A stretch of 64,000 nt of DNA from Lachnospiraceae bacterium. GTDB lineage: Bacteria > Bacillota > Clostridia > Lachnospirales > Lachnospiraceae. Of the stretch, positions 1 through 9,043 are shown piece by piece. A program made the position numbers and the translations under genes. Location of the stretch: NCBI GenBank assembly GCA_910575555.1, contig CAJTFX010000014.1, positions 62,001 to 126,000 of the forward strand, given 5' to 3'. Positions within the stretch are counted from its first letter, which is position 1; the number at the start of each line of letters is the position of its first letter. The notes under the pieces are model-generated. The model did not search any database, was not told where the DNA came from, and worked only from the letters and a program-made list of their open reading frames with translations.

Positions 1-1294
1 CGCTTTCTGCATTGTTAAAAGTGCTGTCAATGGCATCGTCCGCCTGTTGAATCAGAGAATTTTTCTCTTCCCTGGACATTTTGGCCTTTAAGGTTTTATC
101 CAGTTCTGCCACGCCCTGATTCAAAGCCGCCGCACTGCTGTTTAATGTGCCCACTCCTTCTGTCAATGTGCCGGAGGAATCCGCCAGGGTATGAATTCCG
201 TCGTTCAGCTGGGAGGCTCCGTTGGTATAACTTGTAACTCCATCTTTTAAAGCCCCCGCTCCTGAGGCAAATTCCTTCATGCTGTCCTTTAAGGTTCCCA
301 GCCCCTCAGACAATTCCTTCGTGCCGTCCAATAACTGTTCTGACGCATCGGTTAAAGCGTCAAAATCCTCATCCAGACCGCTCAAATCAAATCTGTCTGC
401 CAGACTTGCCTCGCTGACCAGATCATTCATAATGATGGACATACTCATTTCCAGGGAAAAATTCTCCACATCCGCCGTTACTTCCACATATTCCGGAATT
501 TCCAGATTTCCGTCCAAATCCCCCTCTTCTACTGCAAGGCTCTCCTTTAACCCGGGCATTGCAAGGCCCACCACTATCTTTTTATCTCCGTCGGAAATCA
601 CTTTTCCGTTGGTCACTTCCACATTCCTGTAATCCTCCGGCAGAATCATGCCTGTCATAACCGTAAAAGGCACATAGACTTCATGTTCTTTTCCGTCAAC
701 CGTCCGGGTGGTCTTTTCATGGTTGGTATAGTCAAATCGGATGGTGGCCTTTCCGCTTTTTCCCGCCATCTCCTCCGGTTTTACTTCCCTTCCGTCCATA
801 AAATACGTCACTTTCTCGGTAACCGGCAGAGCTCTGTCTGTGGTTCCCTGGTAATAAATGTCACTGCCCTCTGCCTGCCAGGTAATCGTATCTCCCTTTT
901 GGGTAAAGGTCTCATTGCCCTTTACATTTTCAATGTCCTTCAAATCAGAAGCATCTTCTATGGTATCCAGTCCTTTCTCATTTTTCAGCCATTCGCTGAC
1001 AATCACATTTTTGACACTGCCGTCGGCGTCAGCCACCACATACACCGTCTCTTCCTTGCCGGCATTTTTATTTTCCGTGCCTGCAGTCAGGGCTTTTTCC
1101 AATGTCTCTTCGGCCTCTTTCCGTTGGGAATCCTCCTCTTTCCGGTCCTCCTTTACCACAGAATTCTGTTCCGCCCTTACGGTATATGCGCTGACCCCGG
1201 CACTGGCGCCCAGCACTGCAATGGTAACAACTCCTGCGGCTACACGGATGAAATATTTATTTTTGAACATTTTTTTCAATTCCAGATTTTTCAT
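1..1294 (-). CDS. YhgE/Pip-like membrane protein (partial, 3' end off window)
   Basis: The gene runs off the left edge, so only the first 431 codons are seen. ATG at 1292-1294 follows an AGGAGG site 9 nt upstream. One membrane segment lies near residues 17-37 (VAAGVVTIAVLG...). A long extracytoplasmic part follows, and from about residue 325 there is a run of Leu/Gly-spaced heptads (LSEGLGTL, LKDGVTSY, LNDGIHTL). This xxxLxxG pattern is typical of YhgE/Pip-type proteins and MmpL partners. It starts 22 nt after the MMPL exporter gene and is surely co-transcribed with it, so an accessory role in export is inferred. No enzymatic motif is visible. The family assignment rests on the heptads and the neighbour; the missing C-terminus should carry further membrane helices. 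Confidence 0.75.
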   Translation of the reverse strand, partial: MKNLELKKMFKNKYFIRVAAGVVTIAVLGASAGVSAYTVRAEQNSVVKEDRKEEDSQRKEAEETLEKALTAGTENKNAGKEETVYVVADADGSVKNVIVSEWLKNEKGLDTIEDASDLKDIENVKGNETFTQKGDTITWQAEGSDIYYQGTTDRALPVTEKVTYFMDGREVKPEEMAGKSGKATIRFDYTNHEKTTRTVDGKEHEVYVPFTVMTGMILPEDYRNVEVTNGKVISDGDKKIVVGLAMPGLKESLAVEEGDLDGNLEIPEYVEVTADVENFSLEMSMSIIMNDLVSEASLADRFDLSGLDEDFDALTDASEQLLDGTKELSEGLGTLKDSMKEFASGAGALKDGVTSYTNGASQLNDGIHTLADSSGTLTEGVGTLNSSAAALNQGVAELDKTLKAKMSREEKNSLIQQADDAIDSTFNNAES

Positions 1295-1316
1295 GTTAAG
1301 TTTCCTCCTGTAATTT

Positions 1317-3416
1317 CTAAACGGTTTTTACGGCTGCTGCAGATTCTTTTTTCTTAAATCCAAATCCCACGCTTGTTTTGCAAATCATTTTATCAAATAC
1401 CATGAACATGGCCGGTAAAATAAAGATTACCACGCACATGCTGATGAGGGCCCCTCTTGCCATTAAAATGCACAGCGAGCTGATCATATCAATATTGGAG
1501 TACATGCCCACGCCGAAGGTTGCCGCAAAAAAGCTCAGAGCGCTGACAAATACCGACTGTACCGAGGCTGAAAGCGCTATGGTAACCGACGCCTTTTTGT
1601 CTCTTCCCCGGTTTCTCTCTTTCTTATAGCGGTTAGTCATCAAAATTGCATAGTCTACGGTGGCTCCCAGCTGAATGGTTCCGATTACAATAGATGCTAT
1701 AAAGGGAAGCGTCGTTTTCGTATAGGCCGGAATTCCCATATTGATAAATATTGCAAATTCAATGACGGACACCAGAATCACCGGCAATGAAATCGACTGG
1801 AATACCAACAGGATAATCAGGAAAATTGCCCCGATGGAAACCACGCTTACGGTCTTAAAATCTTTATCTGTAATGGCAATCAAATCTCTGGTACAGGGCG
1901 CCTCGCCAATCAGCATGGCATTCTTATCATATTGTTTAATGATTTTATTCAGTTCATCAATCTGAGCGTTTACTTCGTCTGATGCCACAGAATATTCGGA
2001 GCTTACCAGCATAAGCTGCCATTGATCGTTCATCAGCGTCTCTTTGATATCATCCGGTATCATTTCCTTTGGAACGGCGGAGCCTACAATGGAATCCAGT
2101 CCCATCACTGTTTTGACCCCGTCCACCTCTTTCATTTCCCCGATCATTGCCGCAGCGTCCCTGCCGGAAAGGCTGCTGTCTGCCAAAACCATGTGGGTGG
2201 AATTCATATGGTAATTTTCCTCCAGTCTGGCATTGGCCTGAACGCTCAGCAAATCCTTCGGCAGCGTCCCTGCCAGGTCATAATACACGCCGGTATGGGT
2301 ATATCCGTAAATTGCAGGCCCCAAAATCAACAGAAATATCACTATAAATACCGGAAAATGCTTTGTCACAAAATTTCCGATGCCGCCCAGCTCCGGAATC
2401 ACCGGCCTGTGTTTTGTTTTTTCAATGGCCTTGTCAAAAATCAATATCATGGAAGGCAGAATGGTAACGCAGCCAATCACTCCGAACACCACGCCCTTTG
2501 CCATTACAACGCCCAAATCCATTCCCAGGGTAAAGCTCATAAAGCACAATGCCACAAATCCTGCTACCGTTGTAATGGAACTTGCCACCACAGAAGCCAG
2601 GGTATTGGACACCGCATGGGCCATGGCCCTGTTCTTATCCTCCGGATAGCGTTCCCGGTTTTCTTCATAACTGTGCCACAGGAAAATGGAATAATCCATG
2701 GTAACCCCTAGCTGAAGCACCGCGCTCAAAGCCTTGGTCACATAAGAAATCTCTCCCAGAAAAATATTGCTGCCAAGGTTGTAAAGAATGGCCATTCCTA
2801 TACTTAACAGGAAGAATACCGGAGCCAGAAAAGAATCCATCGTCAGCGCCAGCACCAAAGAGGACAGCGCCACTGCAATCAGCACATACACAGGGGTCTC
2901 TTTATTGGAAAGGTTCTTGGTATCTGTCACAATGGCCGACATGCCGCTGACAAAGCATTTCTTATCCGCAAGCCCACGAATCTCTTCAATGGCGTTCATG
3001 GTTTCATCGGACGACATGGAGGTCCGAAACAAAATGGCCATCAGCGTACTGTCGCCGGAATTGAACTTTTCCACCAGACGATCCGGAAAAAATTCCATGG
3101 GTACCGACAGGTCTGCAATGGAATCATACCAGACAACTGCCTTTACATGCTCCACTTCCTCAATCTGTTTCTTCAGTTCTGATACCTCTTTATGCTCCAT
3201 GCCCTCAATCACGCACATGGAAAACGCTCCTGTTTCAAACTCGTCTACCAGGATATCCTGCCCAACCATGGTTTCAATGTCCTTTGGCAGATAAGTCAGA
3301 ATATCGTAATTCACTCTGGTTGTTATCATGCCGATTGCCGCCGGAATCAAAAGCAGCAGACTGATGATAAAAATCGGCACTCTTAACTTAACAACTCCTT
3401 TTCCAAACTTAATCAT
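1317..3416 (-). CDS. MMPL/HAE3-family RND exporter
   Basis: A 699-aa inner-membrane transporter of the MMPL (HAE3) branch of the RND superfamily. It has two similar halves, each with one helix, a large external loop and a five-helix bundle. Each half carries the Asp-Tyr signature of MmpL proton relay helices: VTMDYSIFL near residue 240 and GATVDYAIL near 585. These proteins export lipids or amphiphiles using the proton gradient; the substrate here is unknown. I chose the ATG at 3414-3416, which follows a GGAAGAGGAG site. An upstream in-frame TTG at 3467 has no ribosome site. The gene lies downstream of tetR but is separated from it by an intrinsic terminator (3477-3513), so it needs its own promoter or read-through. 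The YhgE-like gene follows. Confidence 0.88.
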   Translation of the reverse strand: MIKFGKGVVKLRVPIFIISLLLLIPAAIGMITTRVNYDILTYLPKDIETMVGQDILVDEFETGAFSMCVIEGMEHKEVSELKKQIEEVEHVKAVVWYDSIADLSVPMEFFPDRLVEKFNSGDSTLMAILFRTSMSSDETMNAIEEIRGLADKKCFVSGMSAIVTDTKNLSNKETPVYVLIAVALSSLVLALTMDSFLAPVFFLLSIGMAILYNLGSNIFLGEISYVTKALSAVLQLGVTMDYSIFLWHSYEENRERYPEDKNRAMAHAVSNTLASVVASSITTVAGFVALCFMSFTLGMDLGVVMAKGVVFGVIGCVTILPSMILIFDKAIEKTKHRPVIPELGGIGNFVTKHFPVFIVIFLLILGPAIYGYTHTGVYYDLAGTLPKDLLSVQANARLEENYHMNSTHMVLADSSLSGRDAAAMIGEMKEVDGVKTVMGLDSIVGSAVPKEMIPDDIKETLMNDQWQLMLVSSEYSVASDEVNAQIDELNKIIKQYDKNAMLIGEAPCTRDLIAITDKDFKTVSVVSIGAIFLIILLVFQSISLPVILVSVIEFAIFINMGIPAYTKTTLPFIASIVIGTIQLGATVDYAILMTNRYKKERNRGRDKKASVTIALSASVQSVFVSALSFFAATFGVGMYSNIDMISSLCILMARGALISMCVVIFILPAMFMVFDKMICKTSVGFGFKKKESAAAVKTV

Positions 3417-3476
3417 CTTTTCTTCGCACTCCTCTTCCCTTAATTTTGTTCCATCTGTTAACTTCAAGGAAAGTAT

Positions 3477-3513
3477 AAAAAAAAAGATCGAATAAATAAA
3501 TATTCAATCTTTT
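3477..3513 (-). terminator. Intrinsic terminator after tetR-family gene
   Basis: On the minus strand a 13-bp stem (arms 3501-3513 and 3482-3494, one G-U pair) with a 6-nt loop is followed by a run of nine U at 3477-3485. This ends the GGDEF/HD-GYP/TetR transcript before the MMPL gene. Confidence 0.8.
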
Positions 3514-3590
3514 CCCCCTGTATCGCTCTGCTATACATTTTGTTTGATTTGTAATTTTTAAAAAACAATTCCTGCTGACTGTATGGGTGA

Positions 3591-4154
3591 TTACAGCTCT
3601 TCCATCGCCTGGCTCATGGAACGGGTGATCATATAATTATAAATATCTGTAATTTCCCGGGGCTCCACTTCCATTCCGCTTTTAATCCACTGAATCACCA
3701 CAAAGGACATGGACTGGGCGTAAAACAATGCAATATGCTCCGGCGTCAGCCATGGATGCTGCCTGTGAATAGACAGCTTTTTGCCCTGAATCACTTCCAG
3801 AAGCAAATCGCCGATACAGGTTCTTGCAATCATTTCAAAAGAATTCTGTCCCTCCAGCCGCACTGCCTTCTCATAGAATTCTTTTTCTTTTTTCACAGAC
3901 GTAAAAACTAAAAGCAGCGCTTCGTCCACAAGACCTGCCTGAATCAGCGGTCTGGTAGGCTCCAAAATCTGAACCTTGATAATCCATTCCAAAAGTTCAT
4001 ATTTATCCTGAAAATGGTTATAAAACGTGGGGCGTATCACCCCTGCTTTCTCTGTAATGGCCTTAATTGTAATTTTCTCAATGGGCTGTCGGCATGCAAG
4101 CTCCTTAAAGCTTTCAGCCAACAGAAGATCGGTCGTTTCTTTCTGTCCCGTCAC
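3591..4154 (-). CDS. TetR/AcrR-family regulator
   Basis: A 187-aa TetR-type repressor. The N-terminal helix-turn-helix reads ITIKAITEKAGVIRPTFYNHF (residues about 29-49), followed by the usual YELLEWI helix. The C-terminal ligand domain has no recognisable specificity. I start it at the GTG at 4152-4154, which has AGGAG 7 nt upstream; a TTG at 4175 would lie before that site. The gene begins 13 nt after the HD-GYP gene ends, so both share a transcript. By position it probably controls the MMPL exporter and YhgE-like gene downstream, but the terminator between them and the c-di-GMP genes upstream leave the target open. Confidence 0.85.
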   Translation of the reverse strand: MTGQKETTDLLLAESFKELACRQPIEKITIKAITEKAGVIRPTFYNHFQDKYELLEWIIKVQILEPTRPLIQAGLVDEALLLVFTSVKKEKEFYEKAVRLEGQNSFEMIARTCIGDLLLEVIQGKKLSIHRQHPWLTPEHIALFYAQSMSFVVIQWIKSGMEVEPREITDIYNYMITRSMSQAMEEL

Positions 4155-4167
4155 ACTCTCACTCCTG

Positions 4168-5205
4168 TTATACAAATAATTCCAAAACCGCCAAATCCTT
4201 CTGAGATTTCAAATCAATCATTTCCCCGTCTGGAAGGGTCATAACCCTGGGTCTCAGCATATATTCCGGATCATTCTCCGTCACCAGGGCGGTTCTGCCG
4301 TCCGACAGCATTACTTCGCATCCTGTGGGATAAATTGCAATTTTGCCGGTAAATAATTCTGCCAGATCTGGATCAAATTCGGACCCGGTATTGCCCAGAA
4401 TATAATCCACCGCACCGGAAGGGGAAATGGGATCATGATAGGGCAGTTTGGAGGTCAGCGCGTCAAACACATCCGCCACCTTGATAATTCTGGCAAAATA
4501 AGATATTTCATAGCCGGATCTGCGCATTGGGTATCCGCATCCGTTGTACCATTCATGATGCTCCAGTACGCCGTCGCAGACTTCCGGCGCAAAATCATAA
4601 TGCTCCGTCAAAAAATCATAACTCAGTTTAGGGTGCTGTACCACAAGAATCCGCTCTTCCTCTGTCAGCGAACGTTTGGCGTTCAGCACATCCGCTTCCA
4701 CATAACGCTTTCCCACATCATGCAAAAGGGCGGCGGCGGCCAGTTTATTCAGCTGCTCCAGATCCAGATTGCCGGTTTTCACTCCCAGCATCACAGACAG
4801 CGCCGCCACATTGACGGAATGAAAGAATGTATAGTCGTCAGCCACCCTGACATTTACCATATGGTACATCTTGTCTCTGCCTGCAAGAATCTGACGGGTC
4901 ATCTTTTTTGCCGTCTCCTGAATGCTTTCCTGTTCAATTTCCAGGAAATCCTCTTCCTGAAACAGACGGTGCACCAGTCCCAGCGCTTCCCGTTCCAGCT
5001 CCCGGCTGATCAGCCTTGGAACCCTCAAGTCCCAACTGATGTCGTCTTCTGTATAAATTCCCGGCAGCCCCATCTGAAACAGACGCTGCACATCCTCTTT
5101 CATCAGCTTTGTCTCCTGCTCCAGTAAAATCCTTCCTTCTCCACTGCAGATGTGCTGCCCTAAGATCATTCCCTCTTCCACTTTTGTGATAGGCGTATAA
5201 CGCAT
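4168..5205 (-). CDS. HD-GYP domain phosphodiesterase
   Basis: A 345-aa protein with an N-terminal region of about 110 residues and a complete HD-GYP domain. The visible motifs are HSVNVA, LLHDVGK, VVQHPKLSY, LEHHEWYNGCGYP and IIKVADVFDALT. These are the metal-binding and c-di-GMP-binding positions of active HD-GYP enzymes, which break c-di-GMP down to pGpG or GMP. No membrane segment or receiver domain is seen. It starts 3 nt after the GGDEF gene stops, so a diguanylate cyclase and a probable phosphodiesterase are made from one message. The downstream tetR ribosome site overlaps its 3' end. Confidence 0.9.
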   Translation of the reverse strand: MRYTPITKVEEGMILGQHICSGEGRILLEQETKLMKEDVQRLFQMGLPGIYTEDDISWDLRVPRLISRELEREALGLVHRLFQEEDFLEIEQESIQETAKKMTRQILAGRDKMYHMVNVRVADDYTFFHSVNVAALSVMLGVKTGNLDLEQLNKLAAAALLHDVGKRYVEADVLNAKRSLTEEERILVVQHPKLSYDFLTEHYDFAPEVCDGVLEHHEWYNGCGYPMRRSGYEISYFARIIKVADVFDALTSKLPYHDPISPSGAVDYILGNTGSEFDPDLAELFTGKIAIYPTGCEVMLSDGRTALVTENDPEYMLRPRVMTLPDGEMIDLKSQKDLAVLELFV

Positions 5206-5208
5206 ACT

Positions 5209-6894
5209 CTAGCACCCTCCTCCCTGCGCATTCTGCGCTTTTTGTTTCCTTTTGCACTGATACATTTCCTTATCTGCGCGTTCCATGGTGTCCAGCAGAT
5301 TCCGGTCCGTATTCCGGTTAAAGGCTGCAAATCCCGAAGCAATCTGCATCAGTCCTTCCACATGGGCTCCCTTCAGGCTTGACATCCAACTGCCCATCCG
5401 CTCGGCCCTTTTTATATAATCCTGTCTGGTAAGCCCGCGGGCAATCAGACAGAACTCGTCTCCGCCAATCCGGTAAATCTCTCCCAGAGAGCCGAACACA
5501 TCCTGAATAATTTCACTTCCTGAGATAATATAATAATCTCCCATGTGGTGTCCGTACTCATCATTCATCCGTTTTAAATTATTCAAATCAAACATGACAA
5601 TTTCATATTCTTTTAACTCATTTTCCGGAACTCCGATTAAATCAATTTCAAAAATCCTGCGGTTTTTCAGCATGGTAAGCCCGTCCCGCTCCGCTTCTTC
5701 CTTCAGAGTCTCCGCCTGTTTTCCCGCTTCTATCAGATTCATGGAATCTTCCAGAAACTCCGCCGTCAGGATAAGAATAAACAACAGGCATCCCACTCTG
5801 GAAAAAGTTGCCACATCCTCATAGGCCCGGTGATAATAATTCACCGCATCCGTCAGCATACATCCCCCCACCAGGCAAATCCCGATAATATTCCGATATA
5901 TTTTGCGCCTCCGACAAAAAATTTCCTGCCTTCGTTCCACCAGAATCCTGCCGCCACATACTGCCGCGGCCAAAATTACGGCAATGCCCAGAATATGGGT
6001 AAAAAAGATGCTTTCCCTGTAATCAAACCAACCGAAAAACTGCCCGATAAAGCTCACTGCAAAATCCAGAACCCCCAGCCAGGCAAATACATTCCACAGA
6101 CGGCTGCCCTTCATCTGATATACCACCCGGATAAAGCATACAATGGGAAGTATCATCATCTTCAGCATCAGAAAAGTAATCTGATTGCACAGCAGCTCCC
6201 GTTCAAACACCAACGCCGGAATCTGTGTTTCCATGGTAGACCAGATGGAAAAATAAACGGTAAAAAGCCCAAGCCACAGGATTCCTTCATGAAAATGCAT
6301 TTTCTTTCCAATGGTACACCAGCTTATAACAAGCATCAGTCCCACCACCATCATGCCGATTCCAAACACCAGTGACAGCGCCCGGTCTTCCAACTGCTGC
6401 AACAAGATGGACGACTGCGGCCCATATGTAAATTTCGGCAGCCTTACATAATTAAATTTATAACAGTTCTTCAGCCGGATTTCCAATGTTTTTCCCCGGT
6501 AATTCTCCTGAACCGGAATAAAATTCCAACAATTTCCGGGGGTTTTGCTTTTCACATACTTCGGCACTTTTTTCTGATAAACCAACTGGCTTTCTACATA
6601 TGCTTCCACTTCCTGGTGCGTTGTAAAAAAGCCGATGGAACTGGCATTGTCAGCTTCTTCTCCCAGTTCCTTTCTCAGCACAATTTCTTTTCTGTCTCCG
6701 GATACCTCAATCAAATCCGGAAGCTTCCGGTATTCCCTGCTTCCCTCTTCCGTCACGCAGCTCCAGTTTTCATTATAGGAAATATTTCCGGTTCTGTTCT
6801 TCCCCCCGTCATTTACTCTGTAAAAACAAATCACCAATAGTACAAAGAGAACCGCAATTGCTATTTCTGTCAAATGCATCTTTAAAAGCTTCAT
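5209..6894 (-). CDS. Membrane-anchored GGDEF diguanylate cyclase
   Basis: A 561-aa sensor cyclase. An N-terminal membrane helix (about residues 8-23) is followed by an external domain of about 160 residues. A multi-helix membrane module (about 175-395) comes next, a 7TMR-DISM-like layout, then a short coiled segment and a GGDEF domain with the intact motif RIGGDEFC. The RxxD inhibitory site five residues before GGDEF is absent, so product inhibition at the I-site is unlikely. Start: ATG at 6892-6894 with AAGGAG 5 nt upstream; two earlier in-frame ATGs have no site. It heads the operon with the HD-GYP gene. The sensed ligand is unknown. Confidence 0.88.
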   Translation of the reverse strand: MKLLKMHLTEIAIAVLFVLLVICFYRVNDGGKNRTGNISYNENWSCVTEEGSREYRKLPDLIEVSGDRKEIVLRKELGEEADNASSIGFFTTHQEVEAYVESQLVYQKKVPKYVKSKTPGNCWNFIPVQENYRGKTLEIRLKNCYKFNYVRLPKFTYGPQSSILLQQLEDRALSLVFGIGMMVVGLMLVISWCTIGKKMHFHEGILWLGLFTVYFSIWSTMETQIPALVFERELLCNQITFLMLKMMILPIVCFIRVVYQMKGSRLWNVFAWLGVLDFAVSFIGQFFGWFDYRESIFFTHILGIAVILAAAVCGGRILVERRQEIFCRRRKIYRNIIGICLVGGCMLTDAVNYYHRAYEDVATFSRVGCLLFILILTAEFLEDSMNLIEAGKQAETLKEEAERDGLTMLKNRRIFEIDLIGVPENELKEYEIVMFDLNNLKRMNDEYGHHMGDYYIISGSEIIQDVFGSLGEIYRIGGDEFCLIARGLTRQDYIKRAERMGSWMSSLKGAHVEGLMQIASGFAAFNRNTDRNLLDTMERADKEMYQCKRKQKAQNAQGGGC

Positions 6895-7041
6895 TTCTTC
6901 TCCTTCCATCCCCATTAAGTCCCCGTCAGTCCTCAGGGCTTATTTTATCATAAATCAGAGAAAAGTGGAATAGCGAAACGCATTTGTATTTCTTAATTAA
7001 TTTAAAAGAGCCTTCGGTATATCCGAAAGCTCCTTCGTGAA

Positions 7042-7114
7042 AGCGATAGACGGGGCTCGAACCCGCGGTCTCGACCTTGGCAAGGTCGCGCGTTACCAAC
7101 TACGCCACTATCGC
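7042..7114 (-). tRNA. tRNA-Gly(GCC)
   Basis: Cloverleaf with acceptor GCGATAG/CTATCGC, anticodon stem CGACC/GGTCG around loop TTGCCAA (anticodon GCC), and T loop GGTTCGAGCCC. No CCA is encoded. It is one of three tRNA genes in tandem on this strand. Confidence 0.95.
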
Positions 7115-7117
7115 AGA

Positions 7118-7188
7118 AGCGGGTGATGGGAATCGAACCCACGTATCTAGCTTGGAAGGCTAGTGTTCTACCATTGAACTACACCCGC
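7118..7188 (-). tRNA. tRNA-Gly(TCC)
   Basis: Acceptor GCGGGTG/CACCCGC, anticodon stem CTAGC/GCTAG with loop CTTCCAA (anticodon TCC), T arm GGGTTCGATTCCC. CCA is not encoded. It lies 3 nt from the Gly(GCC) gene. Confidence 0.95.
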
Positions 7189-7213
7189 AGAACAATATAT
7201 GATTCAGTCCTAG

Positions 7214-7286
<73 letters not shown>

Positions 7287-7409
7287 TTGCTGTTTTCCAA
7301 CAACGATATTATTCTAACCGCTTATTGCCCAAATGTCAATACCCTTTTTTCATTTTTTTATATTTTTCTTCCCCGGGGAACATCCGCCGGGGAAGAACGT
7401 TTACGCACT

Positions 7410-8210
7410 CTACGGCTGTTTGCCAATATAAGCAAGAATACCGCCGTCCACATACAGGATATGTCCGTTCACAAAATCGGAGGCGTCAGAAGCCAGAAAT
7501 ACCGCCGGGCCCGCAAGATCCTCCGGATTCCCCCATCTTGCCATAGGCGTTTTGGCAATGATAAACTGATCAAAGGGATGCCTGCTTCCGTCCTCCTGTC
7601 TCTGGCGAAGGGGAGCGGTCTGGGGAGTGGCAATGTATCCCGGCCCGATTCCGTTGCACTGGATGTTATACTGGCCGTACTCTGAAGCAATATTTTTGGT
7701 AAGCATTTTAAGTCCGCCCTTTGCCGCTGCATAAGCGGACACCGTCTCGCGGCCCAGCTCGCTCATCATGGAACAGATATTGATGATCTTTCCATGGCCT
7801 TTGGCAATCATATCCGGAATGACAGCTTTCGCCATAATAAACGGCGCGTTTAAGTCAATGTCAATCACCTGGCGGAATTCCTCTGCGCTCATCTCCGTCA
7901 TGGGGATTCGCCTGATAATCCCCGCGTTGTTTACTAAAATATCAATGACTCCCAGTTCTTCCTTAATGGAAGCCACCATCTCCGTCACCTGTTCTTCCTT
8001 TGTAACATCACAGATATATCCCCTGGCGTCGATCCCCTTCGCCTGATAGTCTGCCAGAGCCTTCTCCATATGCTCTGTTCCCCGGCAGTTAAAGGCAATC
8101 TTCGCTCCCGCCTGCGCCATTGCCTCAGCCATTGCGAAACCGATTCCGTAAGCGCCTCCTGTTACAAGCGCAACCTTTCCTTCCAGTGAAAATTTTTCCG
8201 TTATGCTCAT
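7410..8210 (-). CDS. kduD: DhuD/KduD-type short-chain dehydrogenase
   Basis: A 266-aa short-chain dehydrogenase with the Rossmann motif TGGAYGIG, the NNAGI motif, the catalytic serine in ICSMMSELG and the YAAAK active site. The C-terminal stretch FVNGHILYVDGG and the segment DGSRHPFDQF closely resemble, from memory, the streptococcal DhuD and KduD enzymes. These interconvert 3-deoxy-D-glycero-2,5-hexodiulosonate and 2-keto-3-deoxygluconate with NAD(P)H. It is the last gene of the uronate locus, 25 nt after the F5/8C-like gene. Start: ATG at 8208-8210 with AGGAGG upstream. No 2-keto-3-deoxygluconate kinase or aldolase gene is in the window, so those must lie elsewhere. Confidence 0.88.
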   Translation of the reverse strand: MSITEKFSLEGKVALVTGGAYGIGFAMAEAMAQAGAKIAFNCRGTEHMEKALADYQAKGIDARGYICDVTKEEQVTEMVASIKEELGVIDILVNNAGIIRRIPMTEMSAEEFRQVIDIDLNAPFIMAKAVIPDMIAKGHGKIINICSMMSELGRETVSAYAAAKGGLKMLTKNIASEYGQYNIQCNGIGPGYIATPQTAPLRQRQEDGSRHPFDQFIIAKTPMARWGNPEDLAGPAVFLASDASDFVNGHILYVDGGILAYIGKQP

Positions 8211-8235
8211 GTTTCTTCCTCCTGACATTCAGTTC

Positions 8236-9024
8236 CTATTTTTCCGTTCCATATACAATCAACTGGGACAAAGCCGGAAACGGCGAGGTTCCCTCTGCTT
8301 TCTTAAGTTCCGACAATTCCAGCCAGTCAATCTCTTTTTTCTCAAAGCACGCTTCCTGTCCATGTCCGCCCTGTTCCCAGTGAAGAATCAGCTCACTGCC
8401 GTCTGAAAATGTAAGTTTTCCCTGGTTCCACCAGTTATCATGGGGAAAATCCGCCCGCAGATGGACAACAATTCTGTCAGTTACCACTGTTCTTCCGAAG
8501 TCCAGCCGCCAACACGCATCCTCTCTCCGATTAATACCCCAGGACTGATAAGGCCAGTTTCCGTGGCTTTCAGGCGCAATCACCCCGTCAATGGCGTTCA
8601 TCGCCGCAAATACAGATTCCCCTCTGGTCTCTACGTTTGCCGACGCATGGGGAAAACAATTCTCTCCGCCATGCTGATCGTTCACATTCTCAGACAGGTT
8701 GCGGTAGCATTGAGATTCGAATTCCCGCGCCTTCCGAATGCTGATCAGATGACAGTCTCCGGCAAATGCCTTGGGCGACAGATTCAGCCTGCGTTCTTCA
8801 AAGGGAATCTCATATATGACTGTTCCCGTCAGATACACCATAGATTTTCCCACAGATTCATCCATCTGCATCCAATAGAACGTGTTCTTTTCTTCTATTT
8901 CCACAATAATTTTATCACCGGGCGTATATGCGCCCCGATACACAAGGACTGCTTCCTGCCGGCCAGAGACCGCCTGAAGCTCCTCGCCCTGAATATTTAC
9001 AATTTTAATATCAATTCGTCCCAT
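8236..9024 (-). CDS. F5/8 type C-like protein of uronate locus
   Basis: A 262-aa protein without signal peptide or membrane helix, so it is probably cytoplasmic. Residues about 1-90 look beta-rich. Residues about 130-230 (NAIDG, SWGINRREDACWRLDFG, DRIVVHLRADFPHDNWW) resemble an F5/8 type C or galactose-binding jelly roll. It sits between the GH88 hydrolase and the dehydrogenase with gaps of about 20-25 nt, so the three are one transcript. I do not recognise a characterised homologue. Sugar binding or an accessory step on the unsaturated disaccharide is inferred only from the fold resemblance and position. Confidence 0.6.
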   Translation of the reverse strand: MGRIDIKIVNIQGEELQAVSGRQEAVLVYRGAYTPGDKIIVEIEEKNTFYWMQMDESVGKSMVYLTGTVIYEIPFEERRLNLSPKAFAGDCHLISIRKAREFESQCYRNLSENVNDQHGGENCFPHASANVETRGESVFAAMNAIDGVIAPESHGNWPYQSWGINRREDACWRLDFGRTVVTDRIVVHLRADFPHDNWWNQGKLTFSDGSELILHWEQGGHGQEACFEKKEIDWLELSELKKAEGTSPFPALSQLIVYGTEK

Positions 9025-9043
9025 AATATCTCCTTTTCAGCTT

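Noticed and set aside
683-1357. Long plus-strand open frames opposite the YhgE-like and MMPL genes (also 2022-2711).
   Set aside because: They lie antisense inside well-supported genes, have no ribosome sites, and their composition mirrors the opposite-strand codons.
7368-7395. A 9-bp GC-rich hairpin (CTTCCCCGG/CCGGGGAAG) after the kduD-type gene, at first read as its terminator.
   Set aside because: On the minus strand the hairpin is followed by an A-rich, not U-rich, tract. The T run lies on the wrong side for either gene, so I do not call it a terminator.
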